64,000 bases of DNA, from NCBI GenBank assembly GCA_017305635.1, contig JAFKKF010000018.1:1-64000 (forward strand). The letters are read 5' to 3'. Shown piece by piece: positions 59,586-64,000 of this stretch; the stretch's first letter is position 1; every line of letters begins with the position of its first letter. The notes beneath the pieces were generated by a model, which made no database searches, was not told the origin of the DNA, and saw only the letters and a program-made list of their open reading frames with translations. Made by a program: the position numbers and the translations under genes. The stretch is from Hyphomicrobiales bacterium (GTDB lineage: Bacteria; Pseudomonadota; Alphaproteobacteria; Rhizobiales; Kaistiaceae).

Positions 59586-60154
59586 AGCAGGTCCGGTTGC
59601 TCGGGAGGATAGGTGATCGCGGTTCCCTCGACCCGCGCGAAGGGCGTCAGCTTGTGCAGCCGGGCGCTCGCTTCCGACAGGATGTCGATCACCGGCACGC
59701 CGTGCACCTCGAGCGCATCGGCGACGAGCGAGCGATGGCAGCGCCAGGGCACCGCCTCGGCGCACATGATGGCCGTGCGCTTCTCGCGGCCGAGGCCGAC
59801 AAGCCGGTTCAGCGCCTCGGCGAATTCCGCGGTCTGCATGTAGTCGGCATAGCCGCGGAAGCTCTTGTTGCGCCAGCCGCCATTGGGCGAATCCTTGCGT
59901 GGCCGCCGCAGGCCGCCGAGGGCCGGCATGTGCATGTAGCCGATCCGCGCCGCCGCGAGGCTGGCCTTCAGCGCCGCGCCCCCGAACTGCGGATTGTGCA
60001 GCGAGGCTGGGATCGTGCGGATATCGACGAGCTGCCGGATGCCGTAGGTGTCGAGGAGCGCGATGAATTGTGCAATCGGCAGGGTCGAGTGCCCGACGGT
60101 GAAGATCGCACCCTCCGGCCAGCCGGCGCCCCGCAGCGAAATGTCCTCGCGCAT
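59582..60154 (-). CDS. DUF488 family protein
   Basis: 190 residues. The N-terminal strand FTVGHSTLPIAQFIALLDTYGIRQLVDIRTIP and the Cys-containing motif CAEAVPWRCHRSLVADAL mark DUF488, a widespread bacterial family of unknown function. Its gene converges with the peroxidase. Confidence 0.9.
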   Translation of the reverse strand: MREDISLRGAGWPEGAIFTVGHSTLPIAQFIALLDTYGIRQLVDIRTIPASLHNPQFGGAALKASLAAARIGYMHMPALGGLRRPRKDSPNGGWRNKSFRGYADYMQTAEFAEALNRLVGLGREKRTAIMCAEAVPWRCHRSLVADALEVHGVPVIDILSEASARLHKLTPFARVEGTAITYPPEQPDLL

Positions 60155-60318
60155 GGACGGGATACTAGCGCCTCGCCGTGAATGGGGAAGGCGCGTCCGT
60201 CCGCTCGCGGACGCGCGGCCCGCGCGGAGTTCCGGGTCGCGGCAGAACGATCGGACGTCAGCTTCCGGGAAATTCCGCTAGAATGCCGGCATCGCAGCAG
60301 GAATCGGGCGGTCACCGG

Positions 60319-61440
60319 ATGGAGAATAGCGGCTTCGGCGAAAGCGCCCTGGCGCAATGGTACATGCGGCTCGCCATTGCCGGCTTCGCGCTGCTGCTCC
60401 TGGTCTACGGCCGTCCCATCCTGCTCCCGGTCGTCGTGGCGCTCCTCGCCTTCACGGTCCTCTCCGCCGCGCTCGCCAAGATCTCGCGCATCCGCTTCGG
60501 CAGGATGAGCCCGCCACCCTGGCTCGCCGTCCTGTTCGGCCTGCTGATCCTCGGCGTCGGCATCTTCGTGATCTACAGCATCGTCTCGGCGGAGATCATT
60601 CTCCTCATCAACGACTGGCCGAGGCTGGTCGAGCGCGCCCGCGCCGTGCTCGCCGACCTCTCCGACTGGGTCGGGCAGGACCTCTCGCAGGCGATCAGCG
60701 TCGGTTCCGGCGAATTCGACCTGGTGGCGAACCTGCGCGGCATCCTGCATCCGGCCGGCTTCGCGATTGCCGCGATCGTCGTCGTCGCGCTCTATGTCGC
60801 CTTCATGTTCGTCGAGAGCGCGCATGTGCCGGCGAAGATCGACCTCATGTTCGCCGATCCGGAACGTGCCGCGAGGGTCAAGGGGATCGCCGGCCAGATC
60901 GTTGCCAGCGTCCACCGCTTCCTCTTCCTCAAGACGCTGCTCAGCCTCGGCAATACCCTTGTCGCCTACATCCTCATGAAGCTCGTCGGCCTCGAATTCG
61001 CCGAGCTGTGGGCGCTCCTCACCTTCTTCCTCAATTTCATTCCGAAGATCGGATCGATCGCCGGCACGGTCCTTCCAGCGCTCTTCGCCCTCCTGCAGTT
61101 CCAGGAATGGGAGCCGGTCCTGCTGGTCGCCGTCGGGCTGACGCTCACCCACGGGATCACCGGCGAGGTGGTCGAGCCCCTGGTCATGGGGCGAACCCTG
61201 AACCTCAGCTCGCTGGTCATCATGCTGGCGCTGACCTTCTGGTCGTCGGTCTGGGGAATAGCCGGGACGTTCCTCGCCATCCCGCTGATGGTCGTGGTCA
61301 TCACGATCTGCGCCAAGGTGCCGTCGCTGCGCCCGGTGGCGGTGCTCCTGTCGAGCGACGGCATCCTCGACGTGGACGAGCCGCCGCCAGCGGCAGTCGC
61401 GGCGCGGTCAACGCAGCGCGGCGAGGGACAGGGCGGCTAA
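60319..61440 (+). CDS. AI-2E (PerM) family membrane protein
   Basis: 373 residues from ATG 60319 (ATG 60283 would add 12). About eight hydrophobic segments with the family's typical motif VFLNFIPKIGSIAG-like FLNFIPKIGSIAGTVLPALF and GEVVEPLVMGRTLNLSSLVIMLALTFWSSVWGIAG near the C-terminus. Members such as TqsA were linked to AI-2 export, but others are Na+/H+ antiporters or permeases; its presence in a window with lsr does not prove a common role. Confidence 0.88.
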   Translation: MENSGFGESALAQWYMRLAIAGFALLLLVYGRPILLPVVVALLAFTVLSAALAKISRIRFGRMSPPPWLAVLFGLLILGVGIFVIYSIVSAEIILLINDWPRLVERARAVLADLSDWVGQDLSQAISVGSGEFDLVANLRGILHPAGFAIAAIVVVALYVAFMFVESAHVPAKIDLMFADPERAARVKGIAGQIVASVHRFLFLKTLLSLGNTLVAYILMKLVGLEFAELWALLTFFLNFIPKIGSIAGTVLPALFALLQFQEWEPVLLVAVGLTLTHGITGEVVEPLVMGRTLNLSSLVIMLALTFWSSVWGIAGTFLAIPLMVVVITICAKVPSLRPVAVLLSSDGILDVDEPPPAAVAARSTQRGEGQGG

Positions 61441-61447
61441 GCTCCGC

Positions 61448-61463
61448 CCGCCCGTCGGGGCGG
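61448..61463. terminator. Short GC hairpin between converging genes
   Basis: CCGCCC-GTCG-GGGCGG forms a 6-bp stem directly before the stop codon of the META-domain gene on the - strand and 7 bp after the AI-2E gene. A weak bidirectional terminator. Confidence 0.4.
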
Positions 61464-62153
61464 CTACTTGCGTCGGGCCGTGATCGTATCGCTGGCGCCC
61501 GAGTGAAGCACGAGCTCGCCCTTCTTGCCGATCTCGAAGCGCGATGTCGCCGCGAGGACCTTCAGGAGGGCCGCCTCCTGGTCCATGGCCGGCGCCTCGC
61601 ACATCATCCTCGAGGCACCCGGCTTGTCGATGGCAAGGCCCTCGCCGGTCAGATTGAAATTAGCGAAGTAGCGGTTGCAGGAGGCGTTGCCGCTGACGAG
61701 GCCGTCGGCACCGAACTCGATCGTCGGCCTGGTGCCCGCGGCGACCGGCTTCCCGTTGATCGCCGTGACCGCCCAGGCGCCCTGCAGGACCTTCGCCGGG
61801 TCGCCGCCGCAGCCGGCGAGCTTCGCCTTGCCGAGGCGCACCGCGACCGTGCTCGGATAGGTCATGCCGCTCATCGTGTCGACGCAGCGCCAGGGCGAGA
61901 TCGTCAGCCGGAAGGGCTCGCCGTCGACCTTGGCCCAGTAGATCCGCGAGCCCCGCACCCGGCGCGAATGGGGGAGCGGCGCGATCGTCACCTCGCTCTC
62001 GCCCATCTGCTGGAAGGTGAGGCCGGTATCGTTCTTGCGCAGGATCCACCCGGGCTCGTTGCCGCGGGCGACGAATTCCGGCGTGGCCGCCACGGCGACG
62101 GTTGCCAATACCAATCCGGCTAAGGCCGCGCCGGCCGATTTCCACAGGCTCAT
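61464..62153 (-). CDS. META (HslJ-like) domain secreted protein
   Basis: 229 residues from ATG 62153 with GGGAGGA upstream. An N-terminal signal peptide (GAALAGLVLATVAVA-ATP) is followed by a domain like COG3650 (FVARGNEPGWILRKNDTGLTF, then a paired cysteine region RCVDTMSGMTYPSTVAVRL) and a C-terminal META domain (LQGAWAVTAINGKP, GADGLVSGNASCNRYFANFNL). Likely a periplasmic envelope-stress protein; in E. coli, HslJ is involved in novobiocin resistance. Confidence 0.82.
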   Translation of the reverse strand: MSLWKSAGAALAGLVLATVAVAATPEFVARGNEPGWILRKNDTGLTFQQMGESEVTIAPLPHSRRVRGSRIYWAKVDGEPFRLTISPWRCVDTMSGMTYPSTVAVRLGKAKLAGCGGDPAKVLQGAWAVTAINGKPVAAGTRPTIEFGADGLVSGNASCNRYFANFNLTGEGLAIDKPGASRMMCEAPAMDQEAALLKVLAATSRFEIGKKGELVLHSGASDTITARRK

Positions 62154-62271
62154 CCGTTCATCCTCCCGGTCGCTCCGCGAGCAGAATAGGGCAGGGAGAC
62201 CTGATCCGCCATGCCGCGGGAAGCGGAGTGCCCCGAGGGGCCCCAAGGGCCCGCGGCAAGCCTCGCCTCGG

Positions 62272-63327
62272 CTAGCGGGGCTTCGCTCCGGCCGCACGCT
62301 TCGGCCGTGTCGCCGGCCGGCGGAGACCGGCAATGACGAATTCGGCGACTTCCGCGTTGAAGCGGTCGCGCCCGAACTCGCCGACCGCGAACTGGCGCAG
62401 CGGCCAGATATCGCAGGCCCCGTCGATAAGGTTGGCGATGATCTCCGGCTCGACCTCGCGGAACTCGCCACTCGCCACGCCCTCGCTGACCAGGTCCGCA
62501 ATCTGGCGGAGCAGGGTGCGGTAATGGGCGAGAACGCGCGCGCGGGCCGCCGGCGACAGCGACTTGGTCTCGCGATTGAGGACCGCGATGCGGTGGCGGT
62601 AGTGGTCGCCTTTCTCGATGATCGCGGCGATGGTGGCGCGGAGCTTGTCGCTCGCCGTGTCACATCCGGCCGTCGCCTCGGCGACATCGGTGCGCACGTT
62701 CGCCATGGTCCAGTTATAGACGAGCTCGAGGAGCTCGTCCTTGCTCGCCACGTACTGGTACATGGTCGGCACGTGCAGGCCGGCGGCATCGGCGATCTCG
62801 CGCATGGTGGCATTGGCGAAGCCCTTGCGGGCGATGACGCCGCAGGCCGCCGCGGCGATCTGGTCGCGCCGCTTCTCGGCGAGGCTTGTCGGGGTGCCGT
62901 TGACGGCCGGCGTGGCGGGCGCGGGCGCTTCCGCCGCCATTGCCTCCGCTTCCGCCGCCTCCCGGTCCCCGATGATCGCATAGGTGAGGGTGATCGCGGC
63001 GACCAGCGAGCGGTCGGGCCGGCGGAGCGTGACGTGCCAGGTCGTTTCCGCCTGGCTCGCATGCTGGAGCACGGCCTCGCCGGTCAGGTCGCTCACCGCG
63101 GAGCGCAGGAACCGGCGTGCCTCGCAGGCCGTCTCGACGAGGTGGCGTCCGCGCGGCAGCGAAGGCGCCGCGCCTGCCGTGGCGAGCGCGCCGGCGAAAT
63201 CGAGAAGCGCACCCAGGCCGAAGGGAGCGACGCTGCCGTTCGGGGCGACCATGCCGCCGGAGGCGCGGCCCGCGGTTTCGGAACGGGCGACCATGAGCGG
63301 CTGCATTGGGACCGCTTGCTTGCTCAT
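62272..63327 (-). CDS. PaaI-like hotdog domain fused to a TetR-type regulator
   Basis: 351 residues. Residues about 15-125 look like a PaaI/4HBT hotdog domain (GGMVAPNGSVAPFGLGALLDFAGALATAGA, LPRGRHLVETACEARRFLRSA, and ITLTYAII). After a linker (130-148), the TetR domain starts with KRRDQIAAAACGVIARKGFANATMREIADAAGLHVPTMYQYVASKDELLEL and its ligand domain follows. The hotdog part may sense an acyl-CoA or thioester. GGAGGAATGA precedes the ATG. It is divergent from the branched-chain-type receptor at 63474, with a TetR-type palindrome between. Confidence 0.8.
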   Translation of the reverse strand: MSKQAVPMQPLMVARSETAGRASGGMVAPNGSVAPFGLGALLDFAGALATAGAAPSLPRGRHLVETACEARRFLRSAVSDLTGEAVLQHASQAETTWHVTLRRPDRSLVAAITLTYAIIGDREAAEAEAMAAEAPAPATPAVNGTPTSLAEKRRDQIAAAACGVIARKGFANATMREIADAAGLHVPTMYQYVASKDELLELVYNWTMANVRTDVAEATAGCDTASDKLRATIAAIIEKGDHYRHRIAVLNRETKSLSPAARARVLAHYRTLLRQIADLVSEGVASGEFREVEPEIIANLIDGACDIWPLRQFAVGEFGRDRFNAEVAEFVIAGLRRPATRPKRAAGAKPR

Positions 63328-63424
63328 TCATTCCTCCGGAGGGCCGGTCTGCCGCCAAAATAATCTACGTCCGGTGGCCGGTGACCATAGTCGCGTCTTG
63401 ACTCCAAACGGCCTCCAAAGCTTC

Positions 63425-63444
63425 ATTACTGAACGATCGGTAAT
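63425..63444. promoter_or_regulatory. TetR-type operator between the fusion regulator and the receptor gene
   Basis: ATTACTGAAC-GATCGGTAAT is a 20-bp imperfect palindrome (ATTAC...GTAAT outer arms, GA-C/G-TC inner matches), similar to common TetR sites with an ACCGATCGGT core. It lies 98 bp upstream of the regulator start and 30 bp upstream of the receptor start. Confidence 0.6.
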
Positions 63445-63473
63445 CATGCTGCAACCGTCTTCGGGAGAAGGTC

Positions 63474-64000
63474 ATGGGTGTTTCGTTGAAGGCAGGACTG
63501 CTGGCGGGCTGGACCGCCGTCTCGATTCTGGCGGTGACCGCCACCGGCCCGGCCGCGGCCGCCTCGCTCGATCTCACGATCGGCGCGCTCCTCGAATCGA
63601 CCGGCCCGCTCTCCGAGCTCGGGCCGCCCCATGAGAAGGCGACCAAGCTCGCGGTCGAGGCCGCCAACAAGGCCGCCAAGGACGCCGGCTTCGACGCGAC
63701 CGTGACGCTGACCTCCGCCGATTCGCAGGGCGATCCGCAGGCGGCGCTCTCCGCCGCGCGCACCCTCGTCGACAAGAACGCGGCCTGCATCGTGGGCCCG
63801 GCGACGACGCCGGAATCGATCTCGGTGCTGAACGGCATCACGCTCCAGCGCAAGATCTCGCTCTGGCCGACGGCGACCAGCACGCGCCTGCGCACGGTCA
63901 AGGACGGTGGCACGATCTTCCGCACCGTCCCCGCCGACGACCTGCAGGCCAAGGCCCTCGTGCTCGCCATCGAGAAGCACATCGGCAAGGGCAAGAACGT
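63474..64000 (+). CDS. Branched-chain amino acid-type ABC transporter binding protein (LivJ-like), partial
   Basis: ATG 63474 with GGGAGAAGG upstream starts a frame that stays open to the window end, about 175 codons. A signal peptide (LLAGWTAVSILAVTATGPAAAA) precedes the LivJ/HisP-type periplasmic fold (LTIGALLESTGPLSELGPPHEKATKLAVEAANKA, then ADSQGDPQAALSAARTLVDKNAACIVGP). Family members bind branched-chain amino acids, amides, urea or aromatic acids. The rest of the transporter is presumably outside. The hotdog-TetR protein is its likely regulator. Confidence 0.85.
   Translation, partial: MGVSLKAGLLAGWTAVSILAVTATGPAAAASLDLTIGALLESTGPLSELGPPHEKATKLAVEAANKAAKDAGFDATVTLTSADSQGDPQAALSAARTLVDKNAACIVGPATTPESISVLNGITLQRKISLWPTATSTRLRTVKDGGTIFRTVPADDLQAKALVLAIEKHIGKGKN

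Noticed and set aside
39463-59600. The shared CTAGAGCAG sequence after the genes ending at 39462 and 59585 as a dispersed repeat family
   Set aside because: Only two short copies are seen and both begin with a stop codon, so the similarity is too small to call a repeat from this window alone.
60319-61440. Naming the AI-2E family protein as an AI-2 exporter partnered with the lsr locus
   Set aside because: The family name comes from one member; others transport ions, the gene is 9 kb from lsr, and there is no shared regulation visible.
1-64000. tRNA, rRNA, CRISPR arrays, integrases or prophage genes
   Set aside because: None were recognised; no regular spacer repeats, cloverleaf genes or phage structural genes were seen.

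Overview
The window is GC-rich DNA (roughly two thirds G+C by eye) with tightly packed genes, many 1-8 bp stop/start overlaps, and GTG and TTG starts. It carries many ABC transporters of the binding-protein type together with SDR, Gfo/Idh, enolase-superfamily and amidohydrolase enzymes. This is typical of a metabolically versatile alphaproteobacterium of the Hyphomicrobiales (rhizobia-like) type. That placement is an inference from gene content and style. No rRNA, tRNA, CRISPR array or prophage was seen, and the only mobile-element trace is a short transposase remnant near 7.9 kb.

Layout. (1) 1-7.6 kb: the tail of a PLP enzyme, a Gfo/Idh oxidoreductase and an SDR on the + strand, facing a - strand operon with a Tat-exported PotD-like binding protein, two permeases, an ATPase and a TRZ/ATZ-type amidohydrolase. 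A related 20-bp palindrome lies upstream of both the SDR and the transporter operon. (2) 8.1-16.1 kb: a LysR regulator divergent from a seven-gene acyl-CoA catabolic operon (enoyl-CoA hydratase, class III CoA-transferase, acyl-CoA dehydrogenase, SDR, MaoC-type hydratase, TIM-barrel protein, Pct-type CoA-transferase), with a T-N11-A LysR box between them. (3) 22.2-16.1 kb, - strand: a sugar-type ABC transporter followed by an amidohydrolase-2 protein and a QsuB-like 3-dehydroshikimate dehydratase/HPPD-like fusion, suggesting uptake and use of a hydroaromatic or cyclitol compound.

(4) 22.5-39.5 kb: a large sugar-acid/cyclitol type catabolic region. It holds an IolG-like dehydrogenase operon, a second ABC transporter with a GMC oxidoreductase gene inside its operon, a TetR regulator, two SDRs, cupin and EthD proteins, a protein of unknown family, and an enolase-superfamily dehydratase with an HpaI-type aldolase, an SMP-30 lactonase and an epimerase. 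Five promoters here carry the same 22-bp inverted repeat (TAATTMAC-N6-GTGNATTR) lying over the spacer and -10 region. They look like one regulon, possibly controlled by the TetR protein encoded among them. (5) 39.5-43.8 kb: a frameshifted racemase, a LysR regulator, an SDR, a cupin and a class II aldolase.

(6) 43.8-51.7 kb: a near-complete autoinducer-2 (AI-2) uptake and processing locus, lsrK-lsrR on the - strand and lsrG-lsrA-lsrC-lsrD-lsrB on the + strand. LsrB keeps all the known AI-2 binding residues; lsrF is not present. TGATCA palindromes lie in the lsrR/lsrG intergenic region. (7) 51.9-56.8 kb: a GntR/FCD regulator and a second polyamine-type ABC transporter. (8) 56.8-64 kb: an L,D-transpeptidase with a duplicated Ala-rich coiled coil, a Dyp-type peroxidase, a DUF488 protein, an AI-2E family membrane protein, a META-domain lipoprotein-like protein, a hotdog-TetR fusion regulator, and the start of a branched-chain-amino-acid-type binding protein gene that runs off the window end.
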